DNA of 64,000 bases from Streptomyces sp. BK340 (GTDB lineage: Bacteria; Actinomycetota; Actinomycetes; Streptomycetales; Streptomycetaceae), in contig NZ_VISR01000038.1 in the NCBI RefSeq assembly GCF_007827595.1, positions 1-64,000 of the forward strand. Direction: 5' to 3'. Made by a program: the position numbers and the translations under genes. Under the pieces are notes generated by a model. The model was not told where the DNA came from, searched no databases, and worked only from the letters and a program-made list of their open reading frames with translations. This document shows, piece by piece, positions 24,072 to 32,052 of this stretch (its first letter is position 1; each line of letters opens with the position of its first letter).

Positions 24072-25241
24072 TCAGCCGACAGAGGTGACCGTACCGGCGC
24101 CCACGGTCCGCCCGCCCTCACGGATGGCGAACCCGAGGCCCGGCTCCAACGGCACATCGCGCCCCAGCTCGACCGTCATCTCGACCGTCTCCCCCGGCCG
24201 CGCGACCGCCACCTCCCCCAGGTCGACGTCCCCCACGACATCGGCCGTACGGATGTAGAACTGCGGTCGGTACCCCGTCGACACCGGCGTCGTACGCCCG
24301 CCCTCGCGCCCGGCCAGCACGTAGACCCGCGCCGCGAAGCGCCGGCTCGGCACCACGCTCCCCGGCGCGGCCACCACGTGCCCCCGCCTGACGGCGTCCC
24401 GCGGCACACCGCGCAACAGCACGGCCACGTTGTCCCCCGCCTGCGCCTCCTCCATCGGCTTGCCGAAGGTCTCCAGCCCGGTGACGACGCTCTCCACGCC
24501 GGCACCGAGCACCGACACCCGGTCCCCCAGGCGGAGCGTGCCCCGCTCCACGGCGCCCGTGACGACCGTGCCCCGCCCGGTGATGGTGAGCACGTTCTCC
24601 ACCGGCAGCAGGAACGGCGCGTCCAGATACCGCTCGGGCATCGGCACATAGGTGTCTACCGCGTCGAGCAGCGCCTCGATCGACGCCGTCCAGCGCGGGT
24701 CGCCCTCCAGCGCCTTCAGCCCGGAGACCCGTACGACGGGCACGGTGTCCCCCGGGTACCCCTGCGCGGTGAGCAGGTCGCGGACCTCCAGCTCGACCAG
24801 GTCGGTCAGCTCCTCGTCGCCCGCGTCGGCCTTGTTGAGCGCGACGACGACGTGGTCGACACCCACCTGCCGGGCGAGCAGCACGTGCTCGGCGGTCTGC
24901 GGCATGATCCCGTCGAGCGCGGAGACGACGAGGATCGCCCCGTCGAGCTGCGCGGCGCCGGTGACCATGTTCTTGACGTAGTCGGCGTGGCCCGGCATGT
25001 CGACATGGGCGTAGTGCCGGGTGTCGGTCTCGTACTCGACGTGCGCAATGTTGATGGTGATACCGCGGGCGGCCTCCTCCGGGGCCCGGTCGATGCGGTC
25101 GAACGGGACGAAGGTGCCGGTGCCGCGCTCGGCCAGGACCTTGGTGATGGCGGCGGTCAGGGTGGTCTTGCCGTGGTCGACGTGGCCCATCGTGCCGATG
25201 TTCAGGTGCGGCTTGGTGCGCACGTATGCCGTTTTGGACAT
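24072..25241 (-). CDS. tuf3: Divergent elongation factor Tu (tuf3-type)
   Basis: A 389-aa EF-Tu, shorter than the usual 397. G1 is GHVDHGKT (19-26), switch 1 is RGITINIAHVEY, G3 is DMPGH (81-85) and G4 is NKAD (136-139). Domains 2 and 3 end in FAIREGGRTVGAGTV. GTPase and aminoacyl-tRNA contact motifs are present, so it should be active. The usual Cys in DCPGH is Met. It stands alone, not in a str operon, between a spermidine-synthase-like gene and an AlkD-like gene, as I recall for tuf3 (SCO1321) of S. coelicolor. That gene is linked to stress or stringent conditions in the literature. GAGG lies 8 bases before the ATG. Confidence 0.93.
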   Translation of the reverse strand: MSKTAYVRTKPHLNIGTMGHVDHGKTTLTAAITKVLAERGTGTFVPFDRIDRAPEEAARGITINIAHVEYETDTRHYAHVDMPGHADYVKNMVTGAAQLDGAILVVSALDGIMPQTAEHVLLARQVGVDHVVVALNKADAGDEELTDLVELEVRDLLTAQGYPGDTVPVVRVSGLKALEGDPRWTASIEALLDAVDTYVPMPERYLDAPFLLPVENVLTITGRGTVVTGAVERGTLRLGDRVSVLGAGVESVVTGLETFGKPMEEAQAGDNVAVLLRGVPRDAVRRGHVVAAPGSVVPSRRFAARVYVLAGREGGRTTPVSTGYRPQFYIRTADVVGDVDLGEVAVARPGETVEMTVELGRDVPLEPGLGFAIREGGRTVGAGTVTSVG

Positions 25242-25544
25242 GGCTGTACCTCGAAGCCTCTCAGCGGTACGGAAACGCGGGACCCCGGGGAGTGGCCGAC
25301 CCTCCCCCTGCGGGGTCCGCCGGACGATCCGGAGAGGGTCAGCTTCGGGCGCCGTCGACAGCGGCCGCGAGGATCGGGACGGCAGCCTTCGGCGCATCCG
25401 CGACGGCGGATGCTGCGAGGAGGAAGGCGTACCGGAACATGTCGACGATCATCGCCGACGGTTTGTCCGGCGTCGAATGGTTTTTCGCGGTACGCGAGTC
25501 GGGGCAGCGGGTTCGGCTGCCCTCGGGAAATGTTCTGGCGGTCC
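25242..25544. other. tuf3 leader and promoter region
   Basis: This 303-base stretch between tuf3 and the AlkD-like gene has no supported gene. The tuf3-proximal part can fold: GACCCTC (25298-25304) pairs with GAGGGTC (25334-25340) around two smaller GC hairpins. I found no clear -10/-35 pair. Confidence 0.45.
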
Positions 25545-26264
25545 TCAGGAGATGTTCTTCAGCGCCTCGCGCACGGTCAGCGGCGCGAACCGGCTCCGCT
25601 CACGTGCCAGGAAGCCGCGTACGGCCTCGGGATCGGTCTTGGCGTACTCGCGCAGGCACCAGCCGATGGCCTTGCGGACGAAGAAGTCGGGGTGGCCGGA
25701 CTGGAGCAGGCAGTAGGCGAACAGCCGGCCGGTGTCGGTGCGTTCCTTGTAGCGGAGCTGGTGCAGCAGGGCCGTACGCGCCACCCAGAGGTTGTCGTCG
25801 GTGATCCAGGCGTCCATGTCGGCCGTGAGCGCGGGCTCTGCCGCGACCAGGGCGCCGACGAGGTGCGCGGCGAGCAGATCGACGGTGTCCCACCAGGAGA
25901 CGGTGGTGACGAGGTGCCGGGCGACGGGCAGGAACGCGGAGGAACAGCGGGCCGCGTGGCGGCGCAGGTAGTCCACGGCGAAGTAGTGGTACTCCCGCTC
26001 GGGCAGCTGCCAGCAGCGCAGGGCGATCGCGGTGCAGTCGGCCTCGTCCGGCCGGGAGGTGCCGGCCAGGACGGTGCGGGACAGGGTGCGCCGGTCCGGG
26101 GTCGGGATCCCGAGGAAGGGCGCCACGTCCTTCATGTACGCCCGCATCGCCGCGGCCCTGCCGGGATCGGCCGCGGCGGCGTACGTGGCGGTCAGCCGCT
26201 CCAGCACGGCGTCGGCGAGGGCGCTGGGCGGCACGTCCGGCGGGGCCGCACCTGTGACGGTCAT
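25545..26264 (-). CDS. AlkD-like DNA alkylation repair protein
   Basis: A 239-aa all-helical protein built of HEAT-like repeats. It matches the AlkD family, which removes bulky or cationic alkylated bases such as 3-methyladenine without flipping the base. Diagnostic segments are VSWWDTVDLLAAHLVG, DDNLWVARTALLHQLRYK and FFVRKAIGWCLREYAKTD, which carry the Trp, Asp and Arg residues lining the DNA-facing groove in known AlkD structures. It is transcribed toward tuf3 with 300 bases between them. The start is the ATG at 26264. Confidence 0.9.
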   Translation of the reverse strand: MTVTGAAPPDVPPSALADAVLERLTATYAAAADPGRAAAMRAYMKDVAPFLGIPTPDRRTLSRTVLAGTSRPDEADCTAIALRCWQLPEREYHYFAVDYLRRHAARCSSAFLPVARHLVTTVSWWDTVDLLAAHLVGALVAAEPALTADMDAWITDDNLWVARTALLHQLRYKERTDTGRLFAYCLLQSGHPDFFVRKAIGWCLREYAKTDPEAVRGFLARERSRFAPLTVREALKNIS

Positions 26265-26291
26265 GGGACGAACGATACGGCGATCACCCGG

Positions 26292-26575
26292 TCACGGGCC
26301 GTCCTGCCCGGCGACGACCAGGCGGTAGCCGTGGTCCACGGACTCCCGGTCCAGCAGGTCCGCGTGGCGGCGCTGCCGGTCTCCCATGGCCAGGTCCGCG
26401 CGCAGTCGGGCGACCGCCGGTTCGACGACGGACGGGGGAAGTTGGGCGAACGTGGAACTCGCCCGCCGGATGATCGGGGCGAGGTAGCGCTCCGGGCCGC
26501 CGCCAGTACGCGATCTGGAACCCGTCGGTGAAATCGTGCGGGACGGTGAAGGGAAGGACGGTGTCCGCACCGAGC
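26292..26575 (-). pseudogene. 3' remnant of a SAM-dependent methyltransferase
   Basis: The minus strand codes TVLPFTVPHDFTDGFQIAYW, the start of a familiar actinobacterial methyltransferase C-terminus. The match continues in a different frame as PERYLAPIIRRAS and ends DHGYRLVVAGQDGP with a stop at 26292. One extra C in a GGCCCGG run near 26500 accounts for the shift. The Rossmann half with the SAM motifs is missing; upstream sequence belongs to the ArsR remnant. The family assignment is from pattern memory. Confidence 0.6.
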
Positions 26576-26579
26576 GCCG

Positions 26580-26880
26580 GCGCCGGACTCGCCCCCCGGA
26601 TCCGGTACCCGGCCCGGGGCCTCGCCACGGTCCGGCACGGCGGCCAGCCGGCCCGCCGACCGCTCTGGCCGACCTGCTCGGCCGCACCCGCGCCCGGATC
26701 CTGGCGCTCCTCGCGGAACCCGGGAGTACGACCGGACTGGCCCACCGACTGGGCGTCAGCACCGGCACGGTGAGCCGGCACCTCGGTGTCCTGCACCGCG
26801 CCGGACTGGTCACCCGTGCCCGCCACGGCCACCTGGTCCTTTACCTGCGCAGCCCCTTGGGCGATCAGCTGTCGGCGTAG
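26580..26880 (+). pseudogene. 3' remnant of an ArsR-family regulator
   Basis: The plus strand reads APRIRYPARGLATV, the end of the N-terminal domain of DUF5937-type ArsR regulators. After a frame change near 26660 it reads LADLLGRTRARILALL and a full winged helix (GLAHRLGVSTGTVSRHLGVL, then LVTRARHGHLVLY), stopping at 26880. The 5' half is absent. It is head-to-head with the methyltransferase remnant, so a deletion probably removed both 5' ends and the shared promoter. Confidence 0.6.
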
Positions 26881-26894
26881 GGACCTCGATCACC

Positions 26895-26917
26895 GCATGG
26901 CCGCATGGCCGCATGGC
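26895..26917. repeat. Three tandem copies of GCATGGCC
   Basis: An 8-base unit is repeated almost three times (last copy GCATGGC) just before the promoter region of the Nudix gene. No role is evident. Confidence 0.6.
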
Positions 26918-26929
26918 TAGATTGAGGCG

Positions 26930-27394
26930 GTGGAGACGACACACCGGCCCGCAGCGCGGGTCATCTGCCTGGACGCCGCCCACCGCGTACTCCTGCTGGG
27001 CTGGCGCGACCCGTTCGACGGCACACTGCTGTGGGAACCGCCCGGCGGGGGCATAGATCCCGGTGAGACGCCGCTGGAGGCGGCACGGCGCGAACTGGCC
27101 GAGGAGACCGGACTGGACCCGGCCGCGGTCACCGACCGGTCCGTGCCCGTCGAACGAGACGTGTGGTGGAACGGCAAGCGCTACACGGGCTCGGAGCAGT
27201 TCTTCCTGGCACGGTTCGCCGAGGAACAGCCGACGCTCGTACGGACCGGCCTGCTGCCCGACGAGCAGATCACCCTCGACACCCATGCCTGGATCGCCTG
27301 GCCGGACCTGGCCTCGCTCCCGGACCGCCTCGAACCGCCCCAGCTGCTGACCGTACTGGAAGCACTGGTACCGGAGGGCCCCTGGCGGACCTGA
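26930..27394 (+). CDS. Nudix hydrolase
   Basis: A 154-aa Nudix domain protein. The Nudix box GGGIDPGETPLEAARREL followed by AEETGL fits GX5EX7REUXEEXGU with all metal-binding Glu residues present. Upstream ARVICLDAAHRVLLL is the usual first strand. Such enzymes hydrolyse nucleoside diphosphates linked to another moiety; the substrate is not evident. The start is GTG at 26930. TAGATT ends six bases before it, which suggests a leaderless transcript, and no convincing ribosome site is present. The gene follows two pseudogenes and may be unrelated to them. Confidence 0.9.
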   Translation: METTHRPAARVICLDAAHRVLLLGWRDPFDGTLLWEPPGGGIDPGETPLEAARRELAEETGLDPAAVTDRSVPVERDVWWNGKRYTGSEQFFLARFAEEQPTLVRTGLLPDEQITLDTHAWIAWPDLASLPDRLEPPQLLTVLEALVPEGPWRT

Positions 27395-27494
27395 AGCGGC
27401 CGGCACGGGACAGCCCGGCAGGCCCTGCGTACGGGGACCGGTGATGAGACGGACCATACGGCGATCACACGCATGCGTCGGTTAGGGTCGCCGG

Positions 27495-28274
27495 ATGCTC
27501 GATGCCGACCGCTCTGGCACCGCCACGGCCTCTCCCCGGGCCGCCGCCATGGAGCAGGCCGTCCCCACGGCCGTTCCCGTCCCGCCCCTGCCTCGCGTGG
27601 GGTTCGCCGCCCGCTGCAGGGGCCTGGTGCTGTCGCCGTACGCGCGGCTGTCCCTGCTGCTCGCCCTGCTCGCGGGCGCCGCGTCCTGCGTGCTCGCGTT
27701 CGAGCCGCAGCGGCTGCTCACGCACGGCTGGCCGCCGCAGCTGGGCGGCGCCGCGGCGGCCGTCGTGTTCGCGGTGGCGTACGGGCTGTGCACGGTGGCG
27801 TTCGTGCCGCGCCCCCTGCTGAACCTGGGGGCGGGCGCGCTGTTCGGCTCCCAGCTCGGCCTGACGACGGCGCTGGCCGGCACGGTGCTCGGCGCCGGCG
27901 TCGCCTTCGGACTCGGCCGGGTGCTGGGGCAGGACGCGCTGCGGCCGTTGCTGCGCGGCCGCTGGCTGAAGGCGGCCGACGGGCAGCTCAGCCGGCACGG
28001 GTTCCGTTCGATGCTGGCGGCCCGGCTCTTCCCGGGTGTGCCGTTCTGGGCGGCGAACTACTGTGCCGCCGTCTCCCGGATGGGCTGGCTGCCGTTCCTG
28101 CTGGCCACGGCCCTCGGCTCGATCCCGAACACGGCCGCCTACGCGGTCGCCGGCGCCCGCGCCTCGGCGCCGACCTCGCCCGCCTTCCTGATCGCGATGG
28201 CCTCCATCGCCCTGCCGGCGCTCGCGGGCACGGTGGTGGCCTGGCGCAAGCGCCACCACCTGCGCGAGCAGTGA
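27495..28274 (+). CDS. TVP38/TMEM64 (VTT-domain) membrane protein
   Basis: A 259-aa polytopic membrane protein. After a cytoplasmic Pro-rich head (1-40) it has about six hydrophobic spans. The VTT/SNARE-associated core is visible as LLNLGAGALFGSQLG and a following Gly-rich TVLGAGVAFGLGRVLG helix, then SMLAARLFPGVPFWAANY, the second re-entrant signature. Relatives (DedA/TMEM41/TMEM64) act in lipid scrambling or undecaprenyl-phosphate recycling, which is a family inference here. The ATG at 27495 follows GGTTAGGGT, a possible -10 element for a nearly leaderless RNA. Confidence 0.87.
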   Translation: MLDADRSGTATASPRAAAMEQAVPTAVPVPPLPRVGFAARCRGLVLSPYARLSLLLALLAGAASCVLAFEPQRLLTHGWPPQLGGAAAAVVFAVAYGLCTVAFVPRPLLNLGAGALFGSQLGLTTALAGTVLGAGVAFGLGRVLGQDALRPLLRGRWLKAADGQLSRHGFRSMLAARLFPGVPFWAANYCAAVSRMGWLPFLLATALGSIPNTAAYAVAGARASAPTSPAFLIAMASIALPALAGTVVAWRKRHHLREQ

Positions 28275-28300
28275 TCGGCTGTTGACCGGCCGATGATCCT

Positions 28301-29470
28301 TCAGACGCCTTCCAGGATCATCGCGTTGGCGAGCCCGCCGGCCTCGCACATGGTCTGCAGGGCGTAGCGCGCACCGCGCTCGCGCATGGCGTGGACCAGG
28401 GTGGTGGTCAGACGGGTGCCACTGGCGCCCAGCGGGTGGCCGAGGGCGATGGCGCCGCCGTGCACGTTGACCTTGGCGAGGTCGGCGCCGGTCTCCTGCT
28501 GCCAGGAGAGGACCACGCTGGAGAAGGCCTCGTTGATCTCGAACAGGTCGATGTCGGCCAGGCTCAGCGAGGCCCGGCGCAGCACCTTCTCCGTCGCCGG
28601 GATGACACCGGTGAGCATCAGCAGCGGGTCGGAGCCGGTGACGGCGAAGCTGTGCAGGCGGGCGAGCGGGCGCAGGCCGAGACGGGCCGCGGTCTCGCTG
28701 GAGGTGATCAGCACGGCGGAGGCGCCGTCGTTGACGGGGCTCGCGTTGCCCGCGGTGACGTTCCACTCGATCTGCGGGAAACGCTCGGCGAAACCGGGGT
28801 CGTAGTAGGCGGGCTTGAGGCCGCCGAGGATCTCCGGGGTGCTGCCGGGCCGTACGCACTCGTCGCGGGTGACGCCCTCCAGCGGCGCGACCTCGGCGCC
28901 GAACAGGCCGGCCTCCCACGCGGCGGCGGCCTTGTGGTGCGAGGAGACCGCGAACTCGTCCATCCGCGCGCGCGTGAGGGACCACTTGGCGGCGATGAGT
29001 TCCGCGCTGATGCCCTGCGGCACCAGGCCCTCCGGATAGCGCTCGGCCACGCCCGGACCGAAGGGGTCCTTGCCGGCCGGCACGTTGGACCACATCGGCA
29101 CGCGGCTCATCGACTCGACGCCGCAGGCGACGACGAGGTCGTAGGCGCCCGAGATGACGCCCTGCGCGGCGAAGTGCACGGCCTGCTGGGAGGAGCCGCA
29201 CTGCCGGTCCACGGTGGTCGCCGGGACCGCCTCCGGGAATCCGGCGGCGAGGACGGCGTACCGGGTGGTGTTCATGGCCTGCTCGCCGACCTGGTCGACG
29301 GTGCCGCCGATGACGTCGTCGATCAGCGCCGGGTCGACGCCGGAGCGCTCGACCAGGGTGCGCAGGGTGTGCGCGAGGAGCTGCACGGGGTGGACGTGGG
29401 CGAGGGAGCCGTTCGGCTTGCCCTTGCCGATGGGGGTGCGTACGGCTTCGACGATCACTGCGTCTCGCAT
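28301..29470 (-). CDS. Acetyl-CoA acyltransferase (thiolase)
   Basis: A 389-aa degradative-type thiolase, which cleaves 3-ketoacyl-CoA with CoA or runs in reverse. The nucleophile is Cys91 in DRQCGSSQQ, NEAF and GHPLGASG supply the catalytic Asn/His loop, and the second Cys is in MCEAGG near the end. AAGGAGG sits 8 bases before the ATG. It is divergent from an HxlR-type regulator at 29587 with an inverted repeat between them, so that regulator probably controls it. No other beta-oxidation gene is adjacent. Confidence 0.93.
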   Translation of the reverse strand: MRDAVIVEAVRTPIGKGKPNGSLAHVHPVQLLAHTLRTLVERSGVDPALIDDVIGGTVDQVGEQAMNTTRYAVLAAGFPEAVPATTVDRQCGSSQQAVHFAAQGVISGAYDLVVACGVESMSRVPMWSNVPAGKDPFGPGVAERYPEGLVPQGISAELIAAKWSLTRARMDEFAVSSHHKAAAAWEAGLFGAEVAPLEGVTRDECVRPGSTPEILGGLKPAYYDPGFAERFPQIEWNVTAGNASPVNDGASAVLITSSETAARLGLRPLARLHSFAVTGSDPLLMLTGVIPATEKVLRRASLSLADIDLFEINEAFSSVVLSWQQETGADLAKVNVHGGAIALGHPLGASGTRLTTTLVHAMRERGARYALQTMCEAGGLANAMILEGV

Positions 29471-29527
29471 GGTGCGGGCCTCCTTGGCCGCCTGGCTACC
29501 CGTAGGGAGCTACCAGTGAGTAGGAAA

Positions 29528-29579
29528 TCCAAACTCACGATAGCTCGCCGAGTTGGAAAATCAAACCCTCATCTAGACT
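29528..29579. promoter_or_regulatory. Operator and promoter between thiolase and HxlR genes
   Basis: TCCAAACTC (29528-29536) and GAGTTGGA (29550-29557) form an inverted repeat with one bulged A. A plus-strand promoter may lie at TTGGAA (29553-29558) and TAGACT (29574-29579), spacer 15. The HxlR protein is the natural candidate to bind and repress both directions. Confidence 0.5.
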
Positions 29580-29586
29580 GGCCACC

Positions 29587-30087
29587 ATGGCCGCCACGAA
29601 AGACCCGCGCCCCTGCTCCATCGCCGACGCCCTCGCCGTGGTCGGCGAGAAGTACTCCCTGCTCGTCCTGCGCGAGGTGTGCCTGGGCAACGGCCGCTTC
29701 GACCAGCTCGTGCGCAACATCGGCGCCCCGCGCGACATCCTGGCCACCCGGCTGCGCCGGCTCGTGGACGCGGGGATCCTCACCAAACGCGCCTACAGCG
29801 AGCGCCCGCAGCGCTTCGAGTACCGGCCCACACCGGCCGGGCTGGAGCTGGAGCCGGTCCTGATGACCCTCAAGGAGTGGGGCGACCGCCACCTGCGCCA
29901 GGGAGCCGACCTCCCCATGGTCATCGAGCACAGCTGCGGCAGCGAACTGGTCCCCCAGGTCACCTGCCGGGCCTGCGGCGAGCCCGTCCACCACGAGGAC
30001 CTGACGGCCCACCCGCAGGCCCCGGGCTGGACGATCACCGGCCCGGCGGCCGCCCGCCCCGTCGGCCGCTCCTCGCACCCGACCTGA
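29587..30087 (+). CDS. HxlR-family transcriptional regulator
   Basis: A 166-aa winged-helix regulator. The opening CSIADALAVVGEKYSLLVLR with DQLVRNIGAPRDILATRLRR and RPQRFEYRPTPAG is the standard HxlR domain (about 1-110). The C-terminal extension has CGSELV and CRACGEPVHH, two Cys pairs with His residues that may bind a metal. It faces away from the thiolase gene, and the inverted repeat between them suggests autoregulation plus control of the thiolase. HxlR proteins often sense aldehydes or redox stress; the signal here is unknown. Confidence 0.9.
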   Translation: MAATKDPRPCSIADALAVVGEKYSLLVLREVCLGNGRFDQLVRNIGAPRDILATRLRRLVDAGILTKRAYSERPQRFEYRPTPAGLELEPVLMTLKEWGDRHLRQGADLPMVIEHSCGSELVPQVTCRACGEPVHHEDLTAHPQAPGWTITGPAAARPVGRSSHPT

Positions 30088-30158
30088 TCGGGCACAGGAT
30101 GTCGGGTCCGGCAGGGCGAGTCCTTCCTAACGTGAGTTCGAAAGGGAAGGAGGCCGGG

Positions 30159-30410
30159 GTGCTGGAGCGACTGAACCAGGCCATGGAGCACATCGAGGGC
30201 CACCTCGACCGGCGGATCGAGGGGGCCGACCTCGCGCGGATCGCGGTGACTTCGGAGTACCACCTGCGGCGGCTGTTCTCCGCGCTGGCCGGGATGCCGC
30301 TGTCGGAGTACATCCGGCGCAGGCGGCTCACGGTCGCCGGCGCCGAGGTGCTGGCCGGGGACCGGACGCTGCTGGAGATCGCGGTGCGGTACGGCTACAC
30401 GTCGGGGGAC
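30159..30410 (+). pseudogene. 5' fragment of an AraC-family regulator
   Basis: From GTG at 30159, with GGAAGGAGG six bases before it, the frame codes the AraC helix-turn-helix head: LNQAMEHIEGHLDRRI, HLRRLFSALAGMPLSEYIRR and LLEIAVRYGYTS. The match stops at about residue 80, and the frame then runs into the antisense of the cupin gene. The second half of the HTH domain and any effector domain are missing, so the gene is 3'-truncated. Regulators of this kind with N-terminal HTH usually carry a GyrI-like ligand domain of about 160 residues. Confidence 0.7.
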
Positions 30411-31126
30411 GGCAGCGCCTGCGACCGGTACACGTCCAGCCGTCCGCACATCCCGAACTTCCCCTCCTCCGAGGGCTGTTCGGCCCGTACGGCGGCTTCG
30501 GCGAGGTGGGAGACATCGCCGCGTCCCAGACGGTCCAGGTGGTCCCCGGTGGTCTCCGCGGCCGCGCGTGCCCCGTGCCGCCACCGCTCGCGCCACTCGG
30601 CCAGCCGAGGCCGCACGAGGGCTGCGGCGGCCCGGTGGAAGGCAGCCAGGGACTCGGGTCCGGTGGCCGCACGCAGGGCGCGGTACCCCTCCAGGGCCAG
30701 GTCCCGGCGGGCGCGGGCGAGCCGCTCCCGCTGCTCCTCGGGCGCGTCGGCCGGGATCACGGTCGCGGCGGCGTACGTGTCCGGGTCGGTCAGGTACCGC
30801 GGGGGCAGGGTGAGCACCGCGTCACCGGCCTCCGGCAGGCCGCTGTTCTGCATCAGGACGGTGATGCGCAGGTCGCCGTCGTTGACCAGCCGGTGGACCG
30901 TGCCCGGCGTGAACCAGGCGACCGTGCCCGCCTCCAGGGGCGTGACCCGGTACCCGGACACCGTCAGCGTCTGGACGGCACCCGTGCCGCCCGTGACCAC
31001 GTACGCCTCCGAACAGGCCAGGTGCAGATGGGGAGTTCCGCCGTGCAGGCCGTCGGCTGCGGGCCAGTCGTAGACGCACAGGCGCGACACGGCGACCCCG
31101 CCGGGCAGCCCGGCGTACCCGCTCAC
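30395..31126 (-). CDS. Cupin-domain protein
   Basis: About 243 aa. The N-terminal cupin spans about 10-105, with PHLHLACSEAYVVTGG as motif 1 (two His and a Glu for metal) and PGTVHRLVNDGD as motif 2. A helical C-terminal part contains LARARRDLALEGYRAL and a final FGMCGRLDVY. The GTG start overlaps the stop of the PmoA-like gene (GTGA), making it third in the Gfo/PmoA/cupin operon. It may be an isomerase or binding protein for the same carbohydrate. An alternative GTG lies one codon upstream. Its 3' end touches the AraC fragment. Confidence 0.85.
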   Translation of the reverse strand: MSGYAGLPGGVAVSRLCVYDWPAADGLHGGTPHLHLACSEAYVVTGGTGAVQTLTVSGYRVTPLEAGTVAWFTPGTVHRLVNDGDLRITVLMQNSGLPEAGDAVLTLPPRYLTDPDTYAAATVIPADAPEEQRERLARARRDLALEGYRALRAATGPESLAAFHRAAAALVRPRLAEWRERWRHGARAAAETTGDHLDRLGRGDVSHLAEAAVRAEQPSEEGKFGMCGRLDVYRSQALPSPDV

Positions 31127-32052
31127 CACGGGTGCGCCTCCAGGTACGCGGTGATCTCCTCCCGCCCCCAGGCACCGTCCGCGACGACGACGCGGTAGCG
31201 GCGGGTGAGGGTGTCGGCGGGGGCCAGTTCGAACTCCTCGTGGAAGGCCCAGGACGGGGCGATGGCCGCGAAGGGTTCGTTGCGGACGAACCAGTGGGCG
31301 GGGTGGGTTCCCCCGGCACCCGAGTGATCGTTCTCCGGGGCGTGCGCGAAGACGACGGTGGCGCGCCCGTCGGTGCCGTCGTGCTCGCCGGACAGGGCCA
31401 GCCAGGGGCCCTGCGTACCCATCAGCTCCGGGCCCTCCCCGCCGGGGCCGACGATCCGGCCGCCGCGGAAGGCACGCGGGCCGCGCCAGAACAGGCCGGT
31501 GTAGCCGGCCATCTCACGCCCGGCCGTGGTCGGACTGCCGAAGCGGAGGGGCTCGTCGCGGCGGTTGGTCACCGCGGACGACCAGGTCAGCGCCCAGGTG
31601 CCACAGGCCGGGGCGACGTCGTGCACCTCGACGCGGCGGACCTCCTCGGCCCACAGCTCGCCGCCGTGCGGGTGCCAGGTCAGCCGCTCGGCGATGACGG
31701 CCCGGTCCTCGTCCGCGGCGATCTCGTCGAAACCGACGTGCGCCATCGAGCCGACCCGCTCGGGGAGTTCGAGATAGCCCTCGCCATGGACGTACGTGTT
31801 GCCGCCCCACAGGTTGGCCCCGGACAGATGCGAGGCGGTCAGCGACAGGCCCTTGTGCCAGCGGTGGTCGTTGGGCCGGTAGTCGGTGACGACGTCGCCC
31901 GCCAGGGTGCGCACCGGGTGGAGGTACGGCTTCGGCGCCTCCCAGGCAGCCTCCCGGCGGTAGACGTAGGCGAACAGCTCGACGCCGGTGAGCGGTTCCG
32001 TCAGGGTGATCCGGTCGCCGTGGGCGTGCACGAGGCGCAGGCCGCCGCTCAT
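31123..32052 (-). CDS. PmoA-like (DUF6807) family protein
   Basis: A 309-aa protein of the family often annotated PmoA (methane oxygenase-like) or DUF6807, found in carbohydrate-use operons and not a true methane monooxygenase. Typical features are PYLHPVRTLAGD near the start, NDHRWHKGLSLTASH with clustered His, and HPAHWFVRNEPFAAIAP near the end. The pattern of His and Asp suggests a metal or sugar site. ATG overlaps the stop of the upstream oxidoreductase (ATGA), and its own stop overlaps the cupin start. The function is inferred only as sugar-related from the neighbours. Confidence 0.85.
   Translation of the reverse strand: MSGGLRLVHAHGDRITLTEPLTGVELFAYVYRREAAWEAPKPYLHPVRTLAGDVVTDYRPNDHRWHKGLSLTASHLSGANLWGGNTYVHGEGYLELPERVGSMAHVGFDEIAADEDRAVIAERLTWHPHGGELWAEEVRRVEVHDVAPACGTWALTWSSAVTNRRDEPLRFGSPTTAGREMAGYTGLFWRGPRAFRGGRIVGPGGEGPELMGTQGPWLALSGEHDGTDGRATVVFAHAPENDHSGAGGTHPAHWFVRNEPFAAIAPSWAFHEEFELAPADTLTRRYRVVVADGAWGREEITAYLEAHPW

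Noticed and set aside
23574..26531. 985-codon plus-strand open frame
   Set aside because: It runs antisense through the spermidine-synthase-like gene, tuf3 and AlkD, all well supported on the minus strand.
31123..32052. Methane monooxygenase subunit
   Set aside because: The PmoA name is historical; the sequence is soluble, lacks membrane spans and sits with sugar-type enzymes.
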